Source of the DNA: Gemmatimonadota bacterium
GTDB lineage: Bacteria > JAAXHH01
Direction: 5' to 3'
Length of the DNA stretch: 64,000 nt
NCBI GenBank assembly: GCA_026705925.1
Contig: JAPOZT010000028.1
Coordinates: forward strand, 62,001-126,000
Part shown: positions 57,605-64,000 of the stretch, in pieces
Layout of the letters: each line of letters starts with the position of its first letter
How positions within the stretch are numbered: position 1 is the stretch's first letter
Notes under the pieces: model-generated
Database searches by the model: none
The model's input: the letters and a program-made list of their open reading frames with translations, nothing else
Told to the model about the DNA's origin: nothing
Position numbers and translations under genes: made by a program

Positions 57605-57688
57605 ATGAAAGTTTACTGGTGGCAGGGTGGAATCCACATCGAATTCGAAGGAAGGGTAAAAAAATGCGATAATTCACTAGAACTCTAA
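57605..57688 (+). CDS. Small ORF, 27 aa
   Basis: MKVYWWQGGIHIEFEG begins a 27-residue frame, preceded by an ideal ribosome-binding site (GGAGG, six bases before ATG). The YWWQGGIHIE start recalls small uncharacterised proteins that are usually longer, so this could be a truncated or frameshifted member (from memory, not checked). It ends 15 bases before the 229-aa gene, as if in one operon. Confidence 0.45.
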   Translation: MKVYWWQGGIHIEFEGRVKKCDNSLEL

Positions 57689-57703
57689 CCGAAAGGCGAG
57701 ACT

Positions 57704-58393
57704 ATGTCGGGCATATTCGTATTGATTAAAATTACAGACAAAGAAGAACACGCAATCCAATTACAGCAAGGGATCATCCACGCCAACAGAGTAAGTTGGT
57801 TTAGGAAGAAAGAGTATGATGAACTTGATGGAGTAGGGCAGATGAAGAAAATGAAGGAAACGATTTTCAAAATAGCTGGTAGGGACATGACACCATACCT
57901 ACCTGACCCAATCACCATATACACCGATGAAATTTCTAATTTGAACGTGTTCTGCATGACCGCTGTTCAACCTGGTCCTTTTCATGATGAAATCATTACA
58001 GATGACAACTACAATGAATACATCAACTACCTCAAAATTGATGAAAGATGCAGGAAGGAGTTTGGGGAAAACGCCGTGGTTTTCATGGGTGATGGAATCA
58101 CGGAATTTTTGAAACGGGTTCGTCGTTCTGCTGATTCGAAGGGTTACGAAGTACTGATGAATCTCGTAGAGTATTTCGACCCACAGGTACAGTTGGAGAT
58201 CAACCCGTTTACAATTACCCCGATGTTTTACAAACGAGACCAGTTTAAGTACCAGAAAGAGTTTCGAATTGCCATCAATACGAAAACCGTTGGAAACGAT
58301 CCATTACGGTTGGATATCGGAAACATAGAAGACATATCGTTTCGAATGGGGACGAACGAGATTAACAACAAGATGAGTATATCGTTCAAATAG
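57704..58393 (+). CDS. Uncharacterised island protein, 229 aa
   Basis: A soluble, charged protein in the AT-rich island. The N-terminal part QQGIIHANRVSWFRKKEYDE and the C-terminal PMFYKRDQFKYQKEFRIAIN look like the two ends of a known but uncharacterised family that often occurs in accessory regions. No catalytic motif is recognised. A ribosome-binding sequence GAAAGGCGAG precedes the ATG. The 429 bases after it, up to 58823, contain no convincing gene. They show overlapping TTGACA boxes (58496-58508) and a short inverted repeat at 58732-58746, so they may hold the promoter of the next operon. Confidence 0.75.
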   Translation: MSGIFVLIKITDKEEHAIQLQQGIIHANRVSWFRKKEYDELDGVGQMKKMKETIFKIAGRDMTPYLPDPITIYTDEISNLNVFCMTAVQPGPFHDEIITDDNYNEYINYLKIDERCRKEFGENAVVFMGDGITEFLKRVRRSADSKGYEVLMNLVEYFDPQVQLEINPFTITPMFYKRDQFKYQKEFRIAINTKTVGNDPLRLDIGNIEDISFRMGTNEINNKMSISFK

Positions 58394-58822
58394 AATGTTA
58401 CCTTTCGATGTAACTCCCAAATGTCCACCTATCAATTTGCATTATCATCTATTGTACTTGGCAAGTCATCCTGCTAAATGTCGTAGGTATGGATATTGAC
58501 ACTTGACAATCTCGGGCATGTATGTAGAACTACGAACCAAACCGCTGCGAGTGTTTAGAGACTAGGAAAGCCCAAATAACAGCAACAAGTTTTCATTTTC
58601 CTATTGCCGGAAGGTTACTATGTAATGTATCATAGATTGAAAGGGCTGAGGTGATAGGGAATTAGGAATGTACGGTGGTCACCTATCCGAAGGAAAACCC
58701 GGTGTACTCCCCATTACTGGGTGTAGTGTTATAGATTCGAAATCTACTAATCCTGTCCATGACAAGGCGATACTATATCATGGATGGGATTTTTACGTCT
58801 TGAAAGGTCGTAGGAGAGTTAA

Positions 58823-59494
58823 ATGGCAACCAACGTGCAAGACATACTGAAAGTAAGCATAGTCTTCATTGGAGAAGAGCTACTTAAGACTCCCGATCAA
58901 TATACCGCATTCTCAGATGCTATTGACACGGAAGTGACCATAGAATTTCCAAATGTTGCCACCGGCCAGTTTCAAGGTAACCTTGGTTCTGTCCGTAAGA
59001 TAGAATTACCAAAGGAAAGGATAACACTAGAACTATCGGAAAACACTACAGTTATAAATATAGAATACCCACGATACGAAAGCCTTAGCAGACTGATAGA
59101 GGTAACCGGTCATGCTGTAAACAACACGGAATTGGACAGTTCTTCCAGTATAACCCTAAGGTATATCATTGATTTGGTGTACGACCAAACTTCGGGTGAA
59201 TCAGCACTTCAATATGTAGGAAAAAGGCTATTTGGGGATTTTAAGATAGAGATTGACGAGTGGAGCTTAGGTGGTGGTATAGGAACTTTGGATTTTAACT
59301 CCAAAGACGGCCGATGGTACCTTCAACTAGAGCCGAGGTTTCGGGATGAAAGTGCAACTAAGGTATTTATGTCTCTAAATCTGCTAAAACACAATCAGCA
59401 GATTCCGAGCAATGACACTATCAAACCTTCCTTAGATACCGTTTGGGGGAATGTCCATAAGATCATTCCAATAATCGACGGGAGAAGTCCATGA
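58823..59494 (+). CDS. Island cassette protein A, unknown (223 aa)
   Basis: The first gene of a tightly coupled trio. It is a soluble, acidic protein, apparently beta-rich, with IDTEVTIEFPNVATGQFQG near residue 34 and a C-terminal VWGNVHKIIPIIDGR. There is no transmembrane segment and no recognised motif. A good Shine-Dalgarno (AGGAG, six bases) precedes the ATG. Its stop overlaps the next start as ATGA. I do not recognise the family. Genes coupled this closely usually encode subunits of one complex or an effector with its control proteins. Confidence 0.75.
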   Translation: MATNVQDILKVSIVFIGEELLKTPDQYTAFSDAIDTEVTIEFPNVATGQFQGNLGSVRKIELPKERITLELSENTTVINIEYPRYESLSRLIEVTGHAVNNTELDSSSSITLRYIIDLVYDQTSGESALQYVGKRLFGDFKIEIDEWSLGGGIGTLDFNSKDGRWYLQLEPRFRDESATKVFMSLNLLKHNQQIPSNDTIKPSLDTVWGNVHKIIPIIDGRSP

Positions 59495-60276
59495 CAACTG
59501 AAATGATCAATATGGATGTTTGGACTGCATCAAATATAAATCGCAATCATATACCGGCATTGCTTTTAGGAATATCAGAGAGTGCTTTTGAACCAGAGCG
59601 TCAAAAGTTAAATCAGTATGGCTCGTTTCAATACACGATCAATTTGTACGGATCTGAAGATATCAGATCTAAGGACATTACAAGTGGAAATCCTATACAA
59701 CAGATACAGGAGTTACTGAGGGATAATTCCTGGCAGAAATCTGCCGCTCGCTATTCGACTCAAACTTTCGATGTCAAACCTGTTGATTGGAAATTTAGTC
59801 AGATTCCTCTACATGGTTTTACATCAATTCAAACCAATAACCCCGCGATAGACTATCTTATAAACCTAACTGACGTCGATCCGCTGGATATCACCCGACA
59901 GTTAAAGAAAATGAAGCGGATGAAAGATGGATGGGCGGATGGCATGCAGATTTCCGAAGACTGGGGAAATGGATTCGGAACGGCTCCAAACCATATCGGA
60001 TTAGACTGGCTTGTTGATCAGTTCGCACTTAACTACACCGATGATCTTCCCAAACCACACCTTTATCCTATGCCAGACGGCGGTATACAGGCAGAATGGT
60101 CTATAGGATCATACGAGCTAAGTTTAGAAATTGATATCACTTCTTACATTGCAGAATGGTATAGCCTAAACTTACAAACCGATAATGATCATGAAATACG
60201 GCTCGATCTTAACCGTGTCGACTCATGGAACTGGATAACGAATGAAATACGGAGATTGGGGCACGAAATTAAGTGA
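59491..60276 (+). CDS. Island cassette protein B, unknown (261 aa)
   Basis: The second gene of the trio. The centre has LKKMKRMKDGWADGMQISED followed by APNHIGLDWLVDQF, and the C-terminal third reads LYPMPDGGIQAEWSIGSYEL and then SLEIDI. The GW-D-G, AP and DG-x-EW pattern recurs, in my recollection, in scattered small uncharacterised proteins of many bacteria, usually next to a partner like protein C. No enzymatic motif is identified. The ATG is coupled to protein A by a 4-base overlap, and its stop overlaps the GTG of protein C. Confidence 0.75.
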   Translation: MTTEMINMDVWTASNINRNHIPALLLGISESAFEPERQKLNQYGSFQYTINLYGSEDIRSKDITSGNPIQQIQELLRDNSWQKSAARYSTQTFDVKPVDWKFSQIPLHGFTSIQTNNPAIDYLINLTDVDPLDITRQLKKMKRMKDGWADGMQISEDWGNGFGTAPNHIGLDWLVDQFALNYTDDLPKPHLYPMPDGGIQAEWSIGSYELSLEIDITSYIAEWYSLNLQTDNDHEIRLDLNRVDSWNWITNEIRRLGHEIK

Positions 60277-60644
60277 ACGACAACACGCTACTGTTTCGAC
60301 AGGTCGCGCCCGATTGGATAAACAACGAACGAGTTTCATCTCAAGCTTTCAGACCATTTCCTAAGGATAAGGGAAAGCTTTCTGTAGATAACGGAGATCG
60401 CATTTCAGCCAAGGAATCTTGGTTAACTTACACTCAGAGCCTTGGTTCTGAATCTGTTGGAGTAATGGCAGTAACCGTTGAAGAATGCAAGGCCAATTGC
60501 ACTTCTGTAGTCTCAGACCCTACCCCAACTAGACCGTCGCATACATTAGTTGATTTCGACGACAAATCGAGAAGGAAAATAAAGCGTGTTTCGGAAAAGT
60601 TAAGAGATTCCGCAGTGGATCGAGGATGGCAGTACCGACCATAG
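60273..60644 (+). CDS. Island cassette protein C, unknown (123 aa)
   Basis: The third gene of the trio, starting with GTG in a GTGA overlap. It begins LLFRQVAPDWINNERVSSQA and then FRPFPKDKGKLSV, continues with SVGVMAVTVEECKA and ends PSHTLVDFDDKSRRKIKRVS. Together with protein B this looks like a conserved gene pair of unknown role that I recall from accessory regions. It is soluble, with no catalytic motif. A perfect 17-bp hairpin follows 10 bases after the stop and closes the operon. Confidence 0.75.
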   Translation: MNDNTLLFRQVAPDWINNERVSSQAFRPFPKDKGKLSVDNGDRISAKESWLTYTQSLGSESVGVMAVTVEECKANCTSVVSDPTPTRPSHTLVDFDDKSRRKIKRVSEKLRDSAVDRGWQYRP

Positions 60645-60654
60645 CTGTCCTAAC

Positions 60655-60699
60655 AAACGATAGGGCCTCGGAACAAGTAGAACCGAGGCCCTATCGTTT
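60655..60699 (+). terminator. 17-bp perfect hairpin terminator of the island operon
   Basis: AAACGATAGGGCCTCGG (60655-60671) pairs perfectly with 60683-60699 around an 11-base loop. The right arm ends in TTT and is followed by ATCTTTCG. The stem also begins with AAA on the left, so it could work from both sides. The remaining 290 bases to the SMP-30 gene are AT-rich with no gene seen. Confidence 0.85.
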
Positions 60700-60990
60700 A
60701 TCTTTCGATTTAGCTACAACTCCAAGTATATTTGATAATTGATCCTTCAAACACCTCCAATCATTTTAGACTTTGGTGGAGTAGTACGGAAAGCGCGCAT
60801 CGTTTCCTAAGTATCTGTAATAAAATCGGTTACATCAATTTAGCGGTGCCCCTGCAAGGAAGTATCTATTGATTCACAAGCCGACCGGTCCCACACTTCC
60901 CTGTTAAGCGAACCTTTGCCTGCGAAAATAAGTGTGTTTTGGGAGGCCACTTAGTCTGCGGTATCACGACTGCGCAACCGGAGCAATGCC

Positions 60991-61905
60991 ATGATGGCGA
61001 CCATTGAGAAGATCGCGGAAGTCGAGGCGATGGTGGGCGAGGGTCCGGTCTGGGATCCGGACAGCAGGACGCTGATCTGGACCGACATCCGGACCGGCCG
61101 GTTCTTCACCTACGACCTGGCCACGAACCAGAACCGCCAGGTGCACGACGGTTTCAACGTCGGCGGATTCGCCTTCAATGAATTCGGGGGCCTTGTCGCC
61201 TGCATCTGGGACGGGGTCGTGCTATGGAAGTCGGACGACGAGTGGGTGCGCATTTTCGACGAAACCCATGAAGGAGACCCGCTGCGATTCAACGACGTGA
61301 CGGCCGATCCCGGCGGGCGCATGTTCGCCGGTTCCCTGATCGACGGCGGTCTGGGAAAACTCTACCGTTTCGACCCGGACGGTAGCGTGGAAGTCATCGA
61401 AGAAGGGATCGGTTGCAGTAACGGCATGGGGTACTCGCCGGACGAATCTATTATGTACTACACTGATTCCGCCGTGCGGACGATCTACGCCTACGATTAC
61501 GACAAGGCGACCGGTTCCGTTTCCAACCGGCGCGATTACGTCAAGCTGCCCGATACCGCGGGCGTACCGGACGGGATGACCGTCGATTCCGAGGGATTCG
61601 TCTGGACGGCCGTCTGGTTCGACGGATGTATCGTCCGGTTCGACCCCGACGGCGTGGAGGAGCGGCGCATCGCGTTGCCGGCGATCCAGACTTCGAGCGT
61701 CATGTTCGGCGGCACGGACCTGACGGACATCTACGTGACGACCGCCGGGACCTCTCTGGAGCCTGGCTCTCCCCTCGATCCGAAGGACTACGACTGGCAG
61801 GCATACGGAAAGCACTACCGCGGCGGCGGACTGTTTCGCGTGCGCCAGGACATCCAGGGGAAACCAGAATACAAGGCCCGTTTTCCGTGGCCGGACAAGA
61901 CCTGA
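60991..61905 (+). CDS. SMP-30/gluconolactonase family protein
   Basis: A 304-residue six-bladed propeller. The metal ligands are suggested by EGPVWDPDS (Glu, N-terminal), RFNDVTADPGGRMFAGS (Asn), GCSNGMGYSPDE (Asn) and VPDGMTVDSEGFVWTAVW (Asp). It hydrolyses sugar lactones. The double ATG start follows GGAG. It is the first gene after the island and is followed 26 bases later by the D-aminoacylase-like gene, likely one operon for a catabolic route. Confidence 0.9.
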   Translation: MMATIEKIAEVEAMVGEGPVWDPDSRTLIWTDIRTGRFFTYDLATNQNRQVHDGFNVGGFAFNEFGGLVACIWDGVVLWKSDDEWVRIFDETHEGDPLRFNDVTADPGGRMFAGSLIDGGLGKLYRFDPDGSVEVIEEGIGCSNGMGYSPDESIMYYTDSAVRTIYAYDYDKATGSVSNRRDYVKLPDTAGVPDGMTVDSEGFVWTAVWFDGCIVRFDPDGVEERRIALPAIQTSSVMFGGTDLTDIYVTTAGTSLEPGSPLDPKDYDWQAYGKHYRGGGLFRVRQDIQGKPEYKARFPWPDKT

Positions 61906-61931
61906 AAGACAGAACCTGACTGGAGGAATGC

Positions 61932-63476
61932 GTGGCCTTCGATGTCGTCATTCGCGGCGGAGAAGTAATCGATGGTACCGGCAAGACCGATCGGTACCGC
62001 GCGGACGTGGGGATACAGGACGGACGCGTTGAGGGGATCGGCGACCTGTCGGATGCCGATACCGCCCGGACGATCGACGCCGGCGGCCATGTCGTCTGCC
62101 CTGGATTCATAGACGTCCATGTTCACTCCGAGAATTCGCTGCTGGGTGGCCGGGACCAGATGGGCGGCCTCCGGCAGGGCGTGACGACTCATCTGCTGGC
62201 ACCGGACGGCTTCGGCTGGGCCGGCCTGTCGCCCGAAGAGGCCCTGCCCCTCTGGCATTACACGCAGTTCGCCTATGGTGAGCCCATGGCGCCGGTCAAC
62301 TGGCCCACCATCGAGTCTTACCTGGACCTATTTCCGGGCCGCTCACCCGCCAACGTGTATCCCCAGGTGCCCCACTGCGCCGTGCGCGTCAAGGCCATGG
62401 GCTGGGATCCGGGGGCACCCACGCCCGACCAGATGAAGGTCATGGAAGCGGAGACCCGCGCCTGGATGGAAGCCGGCGCCGGCTGCCTCTGCCTGGGACT
62501 GGACTACCAGCCCAGTGCCAACGCGCCCTTCGAGGAGCTGGTGGCGCTCTGTAAGGTGGCCGTGGAGTACGACGGGATCTACGCCGCCCACCTGAGGTAC
62601 CAGATCCTGGGGAGGGAACAGGCCTGGCAGGAGATCATCGACCTGCACCGGGCCAGCGGCATTCCCGTGCACGTTTCCCACGAACGCGTCGACGACATGA
62701 CGGGTCGGATCCTGGACCAGGCCGTGAAAGACGGGGTGGACATCACCTTCGAATCCTATCTCTACCCGGCCGGCATGACCCACATCACCATGCAACTGCC
62801 CATGTGGGTGCAGACGGGCAGTCCGGAAGAAGTCCTCGAGCGGATGCGCCAGCCGGATACCCGTCGCAAGGCCCTCGAGTATCTGAAGTCGACGAACCTG
62901 GCCGATCGCCAGTACATCGGCTATACGCGTTCCGGCCGTTTCGCGGGGATGACCCTGGGCGAGGCCGCGCGGAGCGTGAACAAGACGAACGAGGAATTCG
63001 CCTACGACCTCGTGCTCGATGAAGACGGCATCCAGGCCTTCGTCATGTTCTGGCCGGCGTCGGAAGCGGAAGTCGACGCCGTGCTGAACCGGACGGCGCC
63101 CCATCCCCTCATGATGGTCGCCAGCGACGGCGTATATGACTGCACCCATCCCCATCCCCGGGGACAGGGGTGTTTCGCACAGATGCTCCGGAAATTCGTC
63201 CGGGAGCGCGAGCTGCTGTCTCTGGAAGAGGCCGTCTACAAGATGAGCGGCTTTCCGGCGGAACGTTACCGGCTGAAAGACCGGGGCGTGCTACGCGAAG
63301 GCGCACCCGCGGACTTGGTCGTCTTCGATCCGCAGACCGTGGCCGACCGGGCTACCTTCGAAGCGCCGATTCAGCCTCCAGACGGCATTCCCCACGTCTT
63401 CGTCAACGGCCTTCCGGTCATCGTAAACCACGAGCCCACGGCGCATCGCCCGGGCCAGGTCCTGCGCAGAGGATAG
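61932..63476 (+). CDS. D-aminoacylase (N-acyl-D-amino acid deacylase) family amidohydrolase
   Basis: A 514-residue amidohydrolase. The metal His pair is GFIDVHVHSE (about residue 58), with a further His in VHVSHERVDD and the catalytic Asp in VASDGVYD. The C-terminal LSLEEAVYKMSGFPAERYRL and GAPADLVVFDPQTVAD are typical of D-aminoacylases. The Cys-containing metal loop after GVTT in classical enzymes (GNCG) is replaced by LLAPDGFGWAG, so the metal site differs and the substrate may not be an N-acyl-D-amino acid. The GTG start follows GGAGGA. Confidence 0.87.
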   Translation: MAFDVVIRGGEVIDGTGKTDRYRADVGIQDGRVEGIGDLSDADTARTIDAGGHVVCPGFIDVHVHSENSLLGGRDQMGGLRQGVTTHLLAPDGFGWAGLSPEEALPLWHYTQFAYGEPMAPVNWPTIESYLDLFPGRSPANVYPQVPHCAVRVKAMGWDPGAPTPDQMKVMEAETRAWMEAGAGCLCLGLDYQPSANAPFEELVALCKVAVEYDGIYAAHLRYQILGREQAWQEIIDLHRASGIPVHVSHERVDDMTGRILDQAVKDGVDITFESYLYPAGMTHITMQLPMWVQTGSPEEVLERMRQPDTRRKALEYLKSTNLADRQYIGYTRSGRFAGMTLGEAARSVNKTNEEFAYDLVLDEDGIQAFVMFWPASEAEVDAVLNRTAPHPLMMVASDGVYDCTHPHPRGQGCFAQMLRKFVRERELLSLEEAVYKMSGFPAERYRLKDRGVLREGAPADLVVFDPQTVADRATFEAPIQPPDGIPHVFVNGLPVIVNHEPTAHRPGQVLRRG

Positions 63477-63497
63477 GAAGGGACGCGTTGTAGAAAC

Positions 63498-64000
63498 ATG
63501 GATTGGGATCTGGCTGCTTACTTTCCCGCATTCGACGGACCGGAGATGCGCCGTTTCAAGGCCGACCTCCGGGACGATCTGGACGCTTTGCTGACCGATG
63601 CCTCGGGCACGGCCGACCTGAACCCCGGCAACCTGGAAGTATGGGAGCACATCGTCCTGTCCTTCGAAGACGCCGTCACCCGGTTGCGGCACCTGGGCTC
63701 CTACGTTTCCTGCATTACCTCCGCGGACGCGAACAACGAGGATTTCGCCGCGGAGGAAGGCGCGTTTAGCCTGCTGGACGCCCGGATGTCCAAGATACTC
63801 GTGGAACTTCAGCGGGGGCTCAAGACCCCTTCGGACGAGGTTTTTGAAGCGTTCACTTCCCGCCCCGCCCTCCGGGACGCCCGGTACCGCATTACCCGGA
63901 TCAGGGAACAGTCCAGGCATACCATGTCCACGGAGGAGGAACACCTGGCTTCGGACCTGGGCGTGGACGGTATCGAGGCCTGGGGACGGCTATACGACCG
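63498..64000 (+). CDS. Probable M3-family (oligoendopeptidase F-like) peptidase, N-terminal part
   Basis: An open frame from ATG 63498 runs off the right edge without a stop (167 codons). It begins MDWDLAAYFPAFDGPEMRRF, then FEDAVTRLRHLGSYVSCI and TSADANNEDFAAEEGAFSLL. The order and helical character match the N-terminal lobe of PepF/M3 oligoendopeptidases. The zinc HExxH motif would lie beyond the window, so the assignment is not final. It follows the D-aminoacylase gene after 21 bases. Antisense frames over this segment are not likely genes. Confidence 0.65.
   Translation, partial: MDWDLAAYFPAFDGPEMRRFKADLRDDLDALLTDASGTADLNPGNLEVWEHIVLSFEDAVTRLRHLGSYVSCITSADANNEDFAAEEGAFSLLDARMSKILVELQRGLKTPSDEVFEAFTSRPALRDARYRITRIREQSRHTMSTEEEHLASDLGVDGIEAWGRLYD

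Larger units (their letters stand above)
57133..60960. mobile_element. AT-rich genomic island (probable horizontal acquisition)
   Basis: Base composition falls abruptly after 57133 and returns to GC-rich at about 60961. Codons in the island are AT-ending (AAA, GAA, ATA), unlike every flanking gene. It holds a small ORF, a 229-aa gene and a three-gene cassette. No integrase, transposase, tRNA or clear flanking repeat was found, so the mechanism of entry is unknown. From 57133 to 57604 no convincing gene is visible. Confidence 0.75.

Noticed and set aside
58668..58850. 60-aa frame overlapping the start of cassette protein A
   Set aside because: Weak start signal, out-of-frame overlap with a well supported gene, and no recognisable motif.
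63291..63944. Minus-strand frame of 217 codons at the right end
   Set aside because: It lies opposite the D-aminoacylase end and an open plus-strand frame that resembles an M3 peptidase N-terminus.

Overview
This is a GC-rich bacterial chromosome window, densely coded, with many overlapping genes and frequent GTG/TTG starts. The gene mix suggests a free-living heterotroph of a Latescibacterota/Gemmatimonadota-like lineage: three 2-oxoglutarate/Fe(II) oxygenases, a sulfatase, a D-aminoacylase-type amidohydrolase, an enolase-superfamily enzyme, a DapA-like aldolase, an SMP-30 protein and two large related membrane transporters. That placement is an inference from gene content. No rRNA or tRNA was seen to anchor it.

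Layout. 1-12.3 kb: the end of an AbgT-type transporter, an APC permease, a HalD/BesD-like oxygenase followed by an FAD oxidoreductase and a membrane polyferredoxin (likely one operon), an AEC carrier, an SDR, a YegS-like lipid kinase, a peptide-binding protein, an AI-2E-family membrane protein and a dCMP deaminase-like protein. 12.4-14.6 kb: an unknown protein and a PhyH oxygenase fused to HEAT repeats. 14.6-26.8 kb: a long minus-strand run reading aminotransferase V, acyl-CoA dehydrogenase, EtfB, EtfA, a membrane Fe-S oxidoreductase of the ETF:quinone type, 2-oxoacid:ferredoxin oxidoreductase alpha and fused beta-gamma, sulfatase, transporter. The core looks like an acyl-CoA oxidation and electron-transfer module. 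27-36 kb: ACMSD-like amidohydrolase, polA, two tandem Rieske proteins with a large unknown helical domain, a Tat-exported sulfite-oxidase-like molybdoenzyme and a VOC protein.

36.3-37.3 kb is a recombination scar. A patch of the downstream phyH 3' end is joined to a diverged copy of the sulfite oxidase 3' end, followed by a HigBA-like toxin-antitoxin pair with a perfect 16-bp palindrome upstream. 37.3-50 kb is mostly housekeeping: aceE, CnoX-like thioredoxin, cytidylate-kinase-like protein, purine nucleoside phosphorylase, accD, purF, ndk and recD2. 50-57 kb: a second large transporter, DapA-like and mandelate-racemase-like enzymes, an MBL hydrolase, pcm and an unknown protein.

57.1-60.96 kb is a sharply AT-rich island with foreign-looking genes: a 27-aa ORF with an excellent ribosome-binding site, a 229-aa protein, and a cassette of three genes joined by 4-base overlaps, ended by a 17-bp perfect hairpin. 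No known function can be assigned to the cassette, which makes it the best candidate for an undescribed system. From 61 kb the GC-rich backbone resumes with an SMP-30 protein, a D-aminoacylase-like enzyme and the start of a probable M3-family peptidase.

A recurring feature is short tandem-repeat arrays (units of about 15-26 bp, different at each site) at gene boundaries, including one that triplicates a Shine-Dalgarno sequence and one in-frame inside a Rieske gene.
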